In this document: in pieces, positions 24,897 through 36,038 of the stretch
Layout of the letters: each line of letters starts with the position of its first letter
How positions within the stretch are numbered: position 1 is the first letter of the stretch
DNA from: Molossus alvarezi
Lineage: Eukaryota > Chordata > Mammalia > Chiroptera > Molossidae
DNA length: 64,000 nt
Assembly: GCA_037176705.1 (NCBI GenBank)
Contig: CM073887.1
Location: forward strand, 62,209,001 to 62,273,000
Direction of reading: 5' to 3'
Translations under genes and position numbers: made by a program
The notes under the pieces: model-generated
The model's database searches: none
What the model was told of the DNA's origin: nothing
What the model saw: the letters and a program-made list of their open reading frames with translations, nothing else

Positions 24897-26339
24897 GTTT
24901 CTTTGTCTCCTAATTTTGGCTACTTCCCTGTTTCTACGTATTAAGTAGAGTTGCTATGTCTCCTAGGCTTTGTATGGTGGACCGTTGTTGTAGGTGTCCT
25001 GTAGGGTCCAGTGGCACAGCCTCCCTGATCACCCCAGCTGAGCCCTTAAAGTGCATCCCTTGTGTGGACTGTACACCCTTCTGTTGTAATTGTCTTGATT
25101 GCTGTTGGCATGTCAATAGGAGGGATTTACTCAGGCTGATCAGCTGCAAGGACTGGCTGTGCCCACTGACCCTTGGCCTCTGACTCGCTTGGAGGATCAG
25201 CTGTGTAGGGGCCCAACACACAGAGCAAGACTTACTTTATCAGGGCTCTGGCACCCACTGAGTCCAATTATTGAGTGTGTCACTTGTGGAGGTGGTTGGG
25301 TGGTATTGCTTTGATATATTCTGAAGCTGTCCACTGGATGTGCTGGCTCTGGGGCAAGGTCAGCCACTGCCTGTGTTCTACCCAAGACTACTCAGCATAA
25401 GCTACAAAGTGATCTGCCAATGGCTGCTTCTTGTACTGGGCTTGGAGTTGCCCAGAAGAAGCCAAACTGTGAACCATGACTGGCTGCCTCTAGTGCCAGG
25501 CCTGGGGCCACTTGACGAGTGGTATGAGGCTCACTGAGACCAGATACTGCTTGTTTGAAAGATTTTAGGAAAATCTGAAGCAGGATCCAAGACAGGTCAA
25601 TCCTATGGTAAAGCCATTGGAAACAGCTTGGGTGGGCCCGAAAAGTTGGGTGGGGCAGGGCCTCAGGGAATTACCAGGGCAGGACAAACAGTGTGAGCCC
25701 GGTTGCTGGAGTCCCAGATATGGTGGCTATCTGCTGCCCCAGGGAAGGGCTCCCCAAAGGAACAATGGCTCCCCACAGGAAGTCTGTCCGGGAGAAAGCT
25801 GCCCCTTCGGCTCTCGCCCCAATGCCAGTCAACTCAGTTCTTCCCTGTATGTCTCTTTCAAGCTGCCTCCCCAATGCTGTATCTCAGAAGGAGCAAGTCC
25901 AAGTAAGTCCATGTGCGGGCCCTTTAAGAGGAGCTGCCTGGGGCTCCAGCAGCCTCAGCCTCCCTCAGCCTCAGTTCCTGCTGGTTTTTACAGCCAGAAG
26001 TTATAGGGACTTCTCTTCCTGGCACTGGAACCCTGAGCTGGGGGCCTGGTGTGAGACCCCTTGCTCTTCAGGGAGGACCTTCACAGCTGAGGTATCCCTC
26101 CTGATTTTTATCTGCCACACCTGGGTGTGGGACCAGCCCATCCATACCTTCGCCCCTTCTACCGGTCTCGATGCGGCTGCTTCTTTAATATCGTAGTTGT
26201 AAGACTTCCATGCAGCTCGATTTTAGGTGGTTCTGAATGATGGTTGTTCTGTAGTTTAGTTGTAATTTTGATGTGGTTGTGGGAGGAGGTGAGTACCCAT
26301 TTACCTATACTGCCATCTTGACCAGAAGTCCCTAACTAG

Positions 26340-26417
26340 TTTTTTTTTGTGTTTATTTTTTTTGTGGGAGGTGATAAATACCTGTATGACATGAGCTCAG
26401 ACAGGAGGGAAGAGAAC
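26340..26417 (-). other. 3' UTR and A-tail of the RPS8 retrocopy
   Basis: Reading the minus strand, the short ribosomal-protein 3' UTR (GTTCTCTTCCCTCC onward) passes into an interrupted A-run (CACAAAAAAAATAAACACA and more A). It then abuts the target-site copy that separates it from the HAL1 5' end. Confidence 0.75.
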
Positions 26418-27067
<650 letters not shown>

Positions 27068-27084
27068 CCTAACAAGTTTTTTAA

Positions 27085-27300
27085 AAGTCTTTTTAAATTG
27101 ATTTTTAGAGAGAGTGGAAGGGAGGGAGGGGGGGAGAGAGAGAGGAAACATCCATGAAAGAGACCCATTGATTGGTTGCCTCCCAAACACACCCCAACCA
27201 GGGCTGGGGATTGATCCTGCAACCCAAATACATGTCTTTGACCGGGAATCAAACCTGTGGCCCTTTGGTGTGCTCTATCCATTGACACACCAGCCAGGGA
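27085..27300 (-). mobile_element. VES type A SINE body (5' part of the split copy)
   Basis: TTTTTAGAGAGAGTGGAAGG through the tRNA-like head ending CACACCAGCCAGGGA, followed at once by the target repeat TGGAATAGAG. It is strongly diverged, so older than the SINEs nested beside it. Confidence 0.75.
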
Positions 27301-27316
27301 TGGAATAGAGTTTTTA

Positions 27317-27780
27317 CTTTTTCTTTATTGATTTTATTTTTTAATTTTTTAACTTTTTATCCTCACCCAAGGACATTTTTCCATTTTTTTTGTTCAAATA
27401 GAGTGGGAGGGAGAGAGGGAAACATCAACATGAAAGGGACACACTGAGTGGCCACCTCACACGGTTGGGGACAAACTGTAATCAAGGTACGTGCCCTTAG
27501 CAGGAACCAAACTCGGGTCTCTCTGGACCGTAAGCTGACGCTCTAACAGCTGAGCAAAACTAGCCAGGGCTTCTTTATTGATTTTAGAGAGAGAGAGAGG
27601 AAGGGAGAGGGAGAGAGAGATAGAAACATCGATTAGAGAGAACATCGATTGGCTGCCTCCTGCATGCCCCTCACTGGGGATTGGGCCCACAACATGGGCA
27701 TGTGCCCTGACTGGTAATTGAACTGGCAACCTCTTGGTGCATGAGTCAATGTTCAACCACTGAGCCATGCCAATTGGACT
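27317..27780 (-). mobile_element. VES type B SINE, itself split by a type A SINE
   Basis: Body 27571-27780 (TTCTTTATTGATTTTAGAG through GAGCCATGCCAATTGG) and 3' tail 27317-27336. GGAATAGAGTTTTTA at 27302 and 27781 is its target duplication. Confidence 0.9.
27359..27570 (-). mobile_element. VES type A SINE nested in the type B tail
   Basis: Starts ATCCTCACCCAAGGAC and ends GAGCAAAACTAGCCAGGGC. Perfect 16-bp duplication TTCTTTATTGATTTTA at 27321 and 27571. Confidence 0.93.
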
Positions 27781-28525
27781 GGAATAGAGTTTTTAAAAGG
27801 AGAAGGTTGGAAGCAACCCAAATGTCCATGGATATTTGAAGGGATACAGAAATTATGCATTTATTCACACAATGGAATATTACTCAGCTGTAAAAAGGAG
27901 TGATGCACTTATGTACTCTACAATGTAGATGAACCTTGAAAACATGATACTGAGTGAGTGAAGTCAGACACAAAAGACACAAAAGGTTACTTGTTCTGAT
28001 TCCATTTATATGAAATGTCCAGATCAGGCAAATCCATAGAGAAAGAAAGTGGATTAGTGGTTGCCAGGGGCTGGGAGAGGGGGACGGGAGTGGGTGGGGA
28101 GTGATTGCTAATTGGGACAAGATTTCTTTCTGGGATGATGGAAATGTTCTGAAACTAGATAGAAGTGGTGGCTGCACAATATTGTGAATGTACTAAATGT
28201 CACTGAAGTGTACACATTAAATGGTGAACTTTATGTGATGTGAATCTCACATCAATTAAAAAAAAAGGGGGGACATGTGGTCTCCTCAGGTCCTGTGTGA
28301 AACCCTGGCCATATCACAGGCAACAAATGGCATCTACTACCAAAGCTCAATGGGCAGGTGGCAGACATGATCAGGACCCAGGTCTTGTTTTCTTCTTCCG
28401 TGGGGCTGGTTCTAGTGATTTCGCCTATGCCTGGGGCAGTTTCAGAGCCTGGGCAAGCTGTCTAGGGTCCCCAGGCTGAGACCCTGAGGCCTCTGAGCCT
28501 GGCACCCCACCCTGTTCTCCCACAG

Positions 28526-28708
28526 TATGGCTGATAAGAACGGAGCTCTTAAGTGCACCTTCTCAGCTCCCTGCCATAGCACCAGCCTCCTGCAGGGCCT
28601 GGCTACACTTCGATCACAGGGCCAGCTCCTGGACGTTGTGCTCACAGTCAACAGAGAGACTTTTCATGCACACAAGGTGGTACTGGCTGCCTGCAGCGAC
28701 TACTTCAG
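28526..28708 (+). CDS. KLHL26: KLHL26 coding exon 2 (start of BTB domain)
   Basis: Kelch-like protein 26 is a BTB-BACK-Kelch protein, the family class that serves as substrate receptor for CUL3-RING ubiquitin ligases. The exon begins after a pyrimidine-rich acceptor (gttctcccacag) and ends at TTCAG|GTGAGC. Its first base is the third base of a split codon. An in-frame ATG follows at 28527-28529, then MADKNGALKCTFSAP, matching the human protein around residue 29. Residues 19-60 counted from that ATG open the BTB fold (LLQGLATL, LDVVLTVN, HAHKVVLAACSDYFR). The ATG could start a shorter isoform, but human length and reading phase suggest that about 28 residues come from an exon outside the window. 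KLHL22 was considered and fits much less well. Confidence 0.95.
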
Positions 28709-30159
28709 GTGAGCAAGGGCCTGGGGGATGGGCTGGAGAGGACAGACTCTTCTGAGAGGGGCATCAGTGCTAGCCAGAGAGGGATGGCTATGAGGGAGGG
28801 TGGCTGGTGTTGGCCCAACATACAGTAAAACCTGCCCCTTTTCCCAGGTTTGCAACTTAGACTCTTTGGGTACATTACACAGGCAAGGAGAACATACCTG
28901 GAAAACAGAAGTGGCCCATGGGTACCCAATTAGCAGTTTCTGCCCTGAGGGGTGGCAGGGCTTGGCCAGGTTTCTACTCTGTCTTTATTGGACACCTGTG
29001 TGTGCTGGCACATGTCCCTGCCCTCGTGATACTTGTACTTAGGCCAAGGAACAGGAGGGACTCCCAGGCGGTGGCACCCAAGTTTTTCAGGCTCTGTTCC
29101 AGTTCCCACATGACAGGTGAGGCCTTGCTGAGTATATGGGTCAGTCTACTGTGAAGGCTCTTTCCTAAAAGTGCCATCCTGGGGTGGTTCTCTGGCCCTG
29201 CTTTGCCAATGGTGGCCGAAGCGCCCCTGCCACCATCTCACAGAGTCTGAGGCTAGGTGCCCTGCCCGGTGTGCCCCTAGCTGCCCGCCCTATGGTCTCA
29301 ATGAGGCCCTTCTGGGGAACTGGAGAAACCAAACCATCTGGGGCGCTGCTTCTATTTTTATTCTGGATTTGGGGACGGGCGGGCCGCCCCAGCCAGAAAT
29401 GCCCTTTAAAGGCTCCTTTGCGCTGGCACTGTAGCTGGCAAGGCCTTAAAAGGCAAAGCTCCCTCCTGTCTTGATGACTGCTTCTGCCTTCGACAGGCGG
29501 ATGGGACTCGTGGGGACAAGAAGGGGTAGGGCCCTGGGGCTGGCAGAGTGCTGCTCCTGGAAGGGCTAAGGCACTGCCTTGTGGTGTGCTGGGCAGTTGT
29601 TACTTGATGGCCCCAAGGCAGCACCAAGCTCAAATGTTCCTGCTCTGGGGCCTGAGCCTGGTTCACACTAGGGGTGTGACTGGGTGACGAGCAATTGTTA
29701 GGCAAATGATCAAGGGAAATTCCCTCCCCTCGGTCATCTGTCACGATATATGGTGATGGCAGTCACAGAAAGGTCAGCTAACCCTGTGAGAGGAGCCTCC
29801 CATGCACCATCTTTTAGAACCTCCCATGAACTCTTAGCAAGCACTGGGATTCTTGCCCCTCTTCCTGGCAGGGGCCCTCCCGAAGGCTGTGGGGGACTGT
29901 GACCCAGATCGTGTGTCCCAGAGCATGGCAGCACAGCCGACAGACCTGGGGTTACTCACTTTGGTCCACAGGCTGACACTCTAACCGCTGAGCCAAACCG
30001 GCCAGGACTCTTTTATTTTTTGTATGTCTTTAATGCACACCTGGCCTGCTGTTCCCTGGTGGGCTAACCCTTGCTTGCAGTGTCTCAAGGCCAGGCCATT
30101 CTAGTGGCCACAATGCCCCCCAGTACCCTGAACCCACATGCTGTGTTTTTGACCCCCAG
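28709..30159 (+). other. KLHL26: KLHL26 intron 2
   Basis: A 1451-bp intron bounded by GTGAGC at 28709 and a CCCCCAG acceptor ending at 30159. It splits an Arg codon (AG|G), restoring YFR-AMFTGG as in human. The only repeat I see is a 48-bp VES head at 29959-30006, about 150 bp before exon 3. The open frame running from 30071 into exon 3 is read-through of intron sequence, not coding. Confidence 0.95.
29959..30006 (-). mobile_element. VES head fragment (48 bp)
   Basis: TTTGGTCCACAGGCTGACAC through GAGCCAAACCGGCCAGGA, only the first 48 bases of the SINE, in KLHL26 intron 2. Confidence 0.85.
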
Positions 30160-31741
30160 GGCCATGTTCACAGGAGGCATGAGGGAGGCAAGCCAGGACA
30201 TCATTGAGCTGAAGGGCTTGTCAGCACGTGGCCTGCAGCACATCATTGACTTTGCCTATAGCGCTGAAGTGACGCTGGACCTAGACTGTGTGCAGGATGT
30301 GCTGGGTGCGGCTGTGTTCCTGCAGATGCTACCGGTGGTGGAGCTGTGTGAGGAGTTCCTCAAGGCTGCCATGAGTGTGGAGACCTGCCTGCACATTGGC
30401 CACATGGCCACAACTTTCAGCCTGGCCTCCCTCAAAGAGTCAGTGGATGCCTTCACCTTCCGGCATTTCTTGCAGATTGCTGCAGAAGAAGACTTCCTGC
30501 AGTTGCCGCTGGAGCGCCTTGTTTTCTTCCTGCAGAGCAACCGTCTACAGAGCTGTGCTGAGATTGACCTGTTCCATGCCGCTGTCCGCTGGCTGCAGCA
30601 TGACCCTGCCCGAAGGCCTCGCGCCAGCCATGTGCTCTGCCATATCCGTTTCCCACTCATGCACTCGTCTGATCTGGTGGACAGTGTGCAGACTCTGGAC
30701 CTCATGGTAGAAGATGTGTTGTGCCGCCAGTACCTGCTAGAGGCCTTCAACTACCAGGTGCTGCCTTTCCGGCAGCATGAGATGCAGTCTCCGCGCACAG
30801 TTGTGCGCTCCAACGTGCCCTCGCTGGTGGCCTTTGGTGGCACACCCTATACCGACAGTGACCACGCTGTCAGTAGTAAAGTATACCAGCTGCCTGAGCC
30901 AGGAGCCTGCCACTTCCGTGAGCTCACAGAGATGGAGGTGGGCTGCAGCCACACATGTGTGGCCGTGCTGGACAACTTTGTGTATGTGGCTGGGGGCCAG
31001 CACCTGCAGTACCGCAGTGGTGAGGGTGCGGTGGATGCCTGCTACCGCTACGACCCTCACCTGAATCGATGGCTGCGCCTGCAGGCCATGCAGGAGAGCC
31101 GCATTCAGTTCCAGTTGAACGTGCTGTGTGGCATGGTCTATGCCACAGGTGGCCGAAACCGGGCCGGCAGCCTGGCCTCAGTTGAAAGATATTGCCCGCG
31201 GCGCAACGAGTGGGGCTATGCCTGCTCATTGAAGCGCCGCACCTGGGGCCATGCAGGTGCTTCAGCTGGGGGTCGCCTCTACATCTCAGGTGGCTACGGC
31301 ATCTCAGTGGAGGACAAGAAGGCACTGCACTGCTATGACCCCACGGCTGACCAGTGGGAATTCAAGGCACCCATGAGTGAACCCCGTGTGTTACATGCCA
31401 TGGTGGGTGCTGGCAGCCGCATCTACGCCCTGGGTGGCCGCATGGACCATATGGACCGCTGCTTTGACGTGCTGGCTGTGGAGTACTATGTGCCCGAGAC
31501 GGACCAGTGGACCAGCGTGAGCCCCATGAGGGCCGGCCAGTCAGAAGCTGGCTGCTGCCTGCTGGACAGGAAGATCTATGTCGTTGGGGGCTATAACTGG
31601 CGCCTCAACAATGTGACAGGCATCGTGCAGGTATACAACACTGAGACAGATGAGTGGGAACGTGACCTGCACTTCCCTGAGTCCTTTGCAGGCATTGCTT
31701 GTGCCCCAGTCCTGCTGCCCCGGGCCAGGAGCAGGAGGTAG
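30160..31741 (+). CDS. KLHL26: KLHL26 coding exon 3 (BTB end, BACK, six Kelch repeats, stop)
   Basis: The exon carries 527 codons with an open frame to TAG at 31739-31741. Numbering from the exon 2 ATG, residues 61-129 finish the BTB domain (AMFTGGMREASQD, FLQMLPVVELCEEFL). Residues about 133-240 form the BACK domain with its 3-box region (ETCLHIGHMATTFSLASL), the Cullin-3 contact surface in this family. Residues about 283-580 form the Kelch propeller, with repeated GG-Y-W signatures such as NFVYVAGG, MVYATGG, LYISGGYG, IYALGGR and IYVVGGYN. The protein ends LLPRARSRR. No frameshift or internal stop is seen, and length and sequence agree with human KLHL26 (615 aa with exon 1). The substrate role is inferred from the family. 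Confidence 0.97.
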
Positions 31742-32189
31742 CTCCCAGGACACCCCCTACAAACACACCCATGACCTGGCCGCATGTTGTTCCTGCCAGG
31801 GGCTTGGTGAGCACATGTCCCATGGAGAATCTCAGGCCCCCTCTCCCTGGGCTGACTGTATAGGCCCACTGTGTTGATAAGCCTCCTTCCTAGAGTCTTT
31901 CCTTCTCAAAGCAGATCTTGGCTCTGTGCCTGCCCGGGGAGCCTACCAGTGAGGAGGTCCATGTGTTGTGGCAGAAAATTGGAGCCTGAGTGGGTTTTCT
32001 TGTCTGCACAGAGTCCTCACTCATAAGCCAGAATTGGGGGTCTTTTTGGGGTGTTGTGCCCCACTTTTTCCCCATCCCTCAGCCTGGCAGTCTCAGATGT
32101 TCAGATGTGGGCTCATTAGTGTCATTTCAAATTCATGGTATGTCACTCTCCCCTTCCTGAGTTTCTTGTGCATGTGTGTGTTTTTACTT

Positions 32190-32414
32190 TATTTTTTATT
32201 TTTAAATATGTTTTTATTGATTTTTAGAGAGAGAAGAGAGAGGGGGAGAGAGAGAAACATCCATGAGAGAGAAACATCAATTGGCTGCCTCCTGCATGCT
32301 TCCCACTGGGGATCAGGCCCACAACCCAGGTATGTGCCCTGACTGGGAATAAAACTAGTAGCTACCTCTTGGTGCACGGATCGATGCTTAACCACGGAAC
32401 CACACCAGCTGGGC
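32190..32414 (-). mobile_element. VES type B SINE in KLHL26 3' UTR
   Basis: ATGTTTTTATTGATTTTTAGAG through GGAACCACACCAGCTGGGC. Target copies TGCATGTGTGTGTTTTT (32169) and TGCACGTGTATTTTT (32415). Confidence 0.88.
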
Positions 32415-32452
32415 TGCACGTGTATTTTTTTTTTTTTATAGATTTTTTTTTT

Positions 32453-32690
32453 ATCCTCACCCGAGGACATTTTTTCCATTTTTTATTCAGATAGAGCAGG
32501 AGGGAGAGAGAGGAAGAGAGAGAGAGAAACATCAACGTGAAAGGGACACACCGAGTGGCCGCCACCCACACGACCCAACCAGGGCCGGGGACAAACTGCA
32601 GCCAAGGTACATGCCCTTAGCAGGAACCGAACCCAGGTCTCTGTGGACCGCAGGCTGACGCTCTAACCACTGAGCAAAACCGGCCAGGGC
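32453..32690 (-). mobile_element. VES type A SINE in KLHL26 3' UTR
   Basis: Starts ATCCTCACCCGAGGAC and ends GAGCAAAACCGGCCAGGGC. Target copies TGCACGTGTATTTTT (32415) and TGCATGTGTATTTTT (32691). Confidence 0.93.
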
Positions 32691-32709
32691 TGCATGTGTA
32701 TTTTTTTTT

Positions 32710-32952
32710 ATCCTCACCCGAGGACATTTTTCCATTTTTTTGTTCAGGTAGAGTGGGAGGGAGAGAGAGGAACAGAGAGAGAGAGAGAGAAACATCAATG
32801 TGAAAGGAACACATCGAGTGGCTGCCACCCGCACAACCAACCAGGGCTGGGGACAAACTGCAACCAAGGTACATGCCCTTAGCGGGAACCGAACCCGGGT
32901 CTCTCAGGACCGCAGGCCGACGCTCTAACCGCTGAGCCAAACCAGCCAGGGC
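32710..32952 (-). mobile_element. VES type A SINE in KLHL26 3' UTR, young
   Basis: Starts ATCCTCACCCGAGGAC and ends GAGCCAAACCAGCCAGGGC. Target copies TGCATGTGTATTTTT at 32691 and 32953. Very close to the consensus. Confidence 0.95.
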
Positions 32953-33351
32953 TGCATGTGTATTTTTAAGTAACTGCACCCCACATCTCTGGAGCCGGAG
33001 AGGCTCAGAAGCACCCAGCTTGGAATGACAACCAGAGAACAGTTCTGTCTCCCCAGTAAGCCCAGACTGCTGAATGGGAGGGGGACTGCAGAGAAGGGTT
33101 CAGCATTAGTCCCTGTTCCTGTCCTTGGTTCAAGTACCTCAGGGTGTTTGCTCATCCTCTTTCCGGAGGAAAAACCACAGGCAGCTCCCAGAGACGGTCC
33201 TTATGTGTGTCTGGCCTTCTACTGGGCACTGGGCCACATGGGGGGCCCTAAGGAGAACTGGGCTGATTATGTCCCTGACCCACAGATGAAGGAGGATGCT
33301 GCTTTAGAATCCCAGTGTGTCTGTTCAAGGATTTTCTTTTTATTATTTTTA

Positions 33352-33570
33352 AATTCTCACTGGAGGATATTTTTCCATTTATATTCAGATAGAGTGGGGT
33401 GTGGGGAGAGGAACACTGATGTGAGAGAGAGACATCAATCAGTTGCCTCCCAAACGACCCCCGACTGGGGCCAGGGACTGAACCGCAACTGAGGTATGTG
33501 TCCTTGACGGGAATCAAACCTGAGACTGGTCCATGGGCCAACACTAACCATTGAGCGAACTGGCCAGGGC
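33352..33570 (-). mobile_element. VES type A SINE, diverged, in KLHL26 3' UTR
   Basis: AATTCTCACTGGAGG through GAGCGAACTGGCCAGGGC. Duplication TGTTCAAGGATTTT (33322) and TGTTCAGGGATTTT (33571). Confidence 0.9.
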
Positions 33571-33951
33571 TGTTCAGGGATTTTTATTTTATCCACTCCC
33601 AGCTCTGCATTCCCTCCTTGTCCTGTGTTCAGGTTGAAGCGCCACCTGGCCCAAGGTTACCAATTGGGAAGTCAGGCAAGCAGGATCCTCTCTCTCCAAG
33701 GGCTTCACAGCATCTCCAGCCACATTTGTTTTGGTCTCTAAATCTTTTTTTGTTGTTGTTATTGTTCCATTTTGCTTTTTAAAAAGAGGCCAGCACGTCT
33801 TATAAATGGGATTTGTACCCTTGGGGCAACTTAAAGGGTCTCTTCTGTTGCTAACAGAGGATTGATGTCATGTTTCTGTGACCCACTCGCTGTGTGAAGA
33901 ATTAACCTCATACCTTATCAGACGTCATCTCCTAATATTTTCCTTGTATTT

Positions 33952-33957
33952 AATAAA
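33952..33957 (+). terminator. KLHL26: Candidate KLHL26 polyadenylation signal AATAAA
   Basis: A canonical AATAAA lies 2.2 kb after the KLHL26 stop, followed within 20 bases by a short GT-rich run (gttatggtg). It is the only candidate hexamer outside SINE sequence in this interval. Confidence 0.5.
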
Positions 33958-35856
33958 AATGTTATGGTGAAAAGATGGAGCAAGCCCAGCACCAAGCTTA
34001 TGGAGCCTGATAAGTCACAGATTCGTCCTGTCCTCTGCATTTGGGGGCCCCCTCCCACTTCACCCTTTCCCATCTTTGCAGAGGAGTTGGAGGGGGGGCA
34101 TTCTTTAGCTTAGGGATGTGAGGGCAACAGGAGGTGGGGCCCGGACTTCCACTGGGTGCTGGGAAGACAGAGGGCAAACCTGGTGGCCTCTAACGACTCT
34201 TCAGGCTGTTTTATATGCCTGGTGGTCTGGCCCCCTGCTAAGAGCCAGCCCTCAGCACTCACAGGTTCTGTCTCCATCTGTTCAGTCCTGGGGTGCAAGA
34301 TCAGGTGACTGGAGCCGCCGTCCCCAGAGGCTGCAATGCAGAAGAGAAAGGGCAGGCCCAAAGAAAGCATGAAATCATTAAGCTTCCCTAGGGCCCCAAG
34401 AGCTCCACGAGTTGTCCCCAGTCCTTGATTTTGTGGCAGCCTCACTGTGAATGGGGCTGTACTTTAGTAGAGAATGCCTGCTGTTCATGTACAGCCTTCT
34501 GAGAGGGGAAGCCTCCAGGTCATCCTCAAAACATACCCCAAACCTGGTGCTCCAGTCCAGCAGACATGGGGCCCCCAAGGTGAGGCTGAGTGGGGAGGCA
34601 GTGCTGAAATAGCAAGTTGATTGGGAACCAGGAAGGAGCCCACGCTTCCAGGGGCATTGAAAGGAAAGCAGTGGTCCTTGGGGACTTACCAGAACATTTC
34701 AGCCTCTTCTCACCTCCCTAACCTGAGCTCCCCCAAGAAAACCCTTTTCTGCTAGAGGCACGGCCCCTTCAGGGGGGCAGTGAGAAGCCTTTGCCAGCTG
34801 AAAGTTCCCCCAGATCAGCTCACACCTCAGAACATCTTGTCCCCAATGAGCTGGCAAGGGTGCCGGCACAGGGTGGAGGGGGCGCTGCCGTATCTAACCG
34901 GTCGATTGTGCGTAACCGTCTGGGCTGGTTCGTGGAATGTTCTCGGGGGCCCCCTACCCCTTCTCCACTAACCCCCCCGGAAGAAAGGAAAATTATTTTT
35001 TGTATTGTAAACTTTAAACACGAAAAAGCTGTTTTTAATTTAGCAGAAACTGGCTTGAAACTTTGTGAACGTTTGTGTCCTTTGGAGAAAGGCAGAACAT
35101 GTGTACACATACAACAGAGGCTTGCACACACATGCTCACAGGCATACCTGTACACACATGCTTGCGCATACACAGTTGAACAAATAGTTTGTGCACATGC
35201 CCTTGGGCCATCTTGGCCCTTTCTGTCTGGCACCCTGAAAGAGTGTGCAGCCTGTCACCTTATCACTTTTCTTCACCTTTCACCCAAGGCAGCATCCACT
35301 ATGCATGGGGACCGAACTTGGGGAAAGCCCATCTCCTTCCAGATGGCCTGCTTCCCCACCTCAGCCCTGGACTCGGCTCCCGGAGCCTCCCTCTGCACCT
35401 GGGCCGGGGCTGTGGGAAAACGCTGTCTCCGGGGACAGCGGGATGCAGGCCCGTGAGAGGGAGGCCAAGTGTGACTTCTGGGGCCTTTCAGCAAGCAAGG
35501 GCCAAAAGGGCCTCCGGGGAGTCGTGTGAGGTGGGAATCTGCCCCAGACCTGGCCAGTTTGGAAATCTGCCCCTGGCTTTGTGTCCTGGAATGCAGCTCC
35601 AGCTCCTCTGTTCTCACGGGCCCCGGAGATTTCACTTCTCATGGCGGAGTCTCCAAGCACAAGTTTTATTAGGGGCACCTGGCCGTGTGTCCCAGGAGGC
35701 ACAGCCGGGAATGTTTGTTGCACAAATGAGAGGTTCTGGGTGGGGAAGTGGGAGCAGAGCCTCATCCACTGTAGTGTCTGTGGGCGCCATCTGCGGACCC
35801 CAAGGGCAGGTGGTCCATGAAGCTGTGCCCCCCCCTACAACAAGACTCCAGCTTAG

Positions 35857-36038
35857 CCCTGGCCGGTGTGGCTCAGTTGGTTGAGCATCATCCTGTGCAC
35901 TGAAAGGTCGCTGGTTCAATTTCTGGTCAGAGCACATGCCCAGGTTTTGGGTTCGATCCCCGGTCGGAGGCAACTGATTGATGTTTCTCCCAACCCCCCT
36001 TTCTCTCTAAAACCAATAAAAATATATTTAAAAAAAGA
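35857..36038 (+). mobile_element. VES type B SINE
   Basis: Head CCCTGGCCGGTGTGGCTCAG, tail AAACCAATAAAAATATATT. Duplication AAGACTCCAGCTTA (35842) and AAGACCCTAGCTTA (about 36040). Confidence 0.92.

Larger units (their letters stand above)
23098..26332 (-). mobile_element. HAL1-type retrotransposon (half-L1, ORF1 only), nearly full length
   Basis: The 5' end is at 26332 (GGGACTTCTGGTCAAGATGG on the minus strand, the classical L1 start). About 1.4 kb of 5' UTR follows, then an ORF1 relic at about 24896-24030. Directly after ORF1 comes 3' UTR sequence (at about 23560-23760: ATAGATACAGAGAAC, ATGGGTGAAAAAGATG, AAGAAGTACAAATTGG) down to an A-rich end near 23100. The roughly 3.8-kb ORF2 is missing without a visible break, which is the hallmark of HAL1 elements. 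Two type A SINEs (23347-23573 and 23781-24028) interrupt it. TAACAAGTTTTTT at 23086 and TAACTAGTTTTTT at 26333 flank it. Confidence 0.85.
31742..33975 (+). other. KLHL26: KLHL26 3' UTR (proposed)
   Basis: After the stop codon the only AATAAA outside a SINE before 35 kb is at 33952-33957, in the setting ttaataaaaatgttatggtg. Ending there gives a 2.2-kb 3' UTR, of which nearly 1 kb is four inserted antisense SINEs, leaving about 1.2-1.3 kb of original sequence. The cleavage site is inferred. An end further downstream cannot be excluded. Confidence 0.5.

Noticed and set aside
30071..30159. Upstream extension of the large KLHL26 open frame
   Set aside because: These 89 bases are intron 2 before a good CCCCCAG acceptor, and the KLHL family match begins only at 30160.
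34791..35884. Open frames of 221 and 231 codons downstream of KLHL26
   Set aside because: They overlap each other and minus-strand frames, and show no family resemblance or splice signals.
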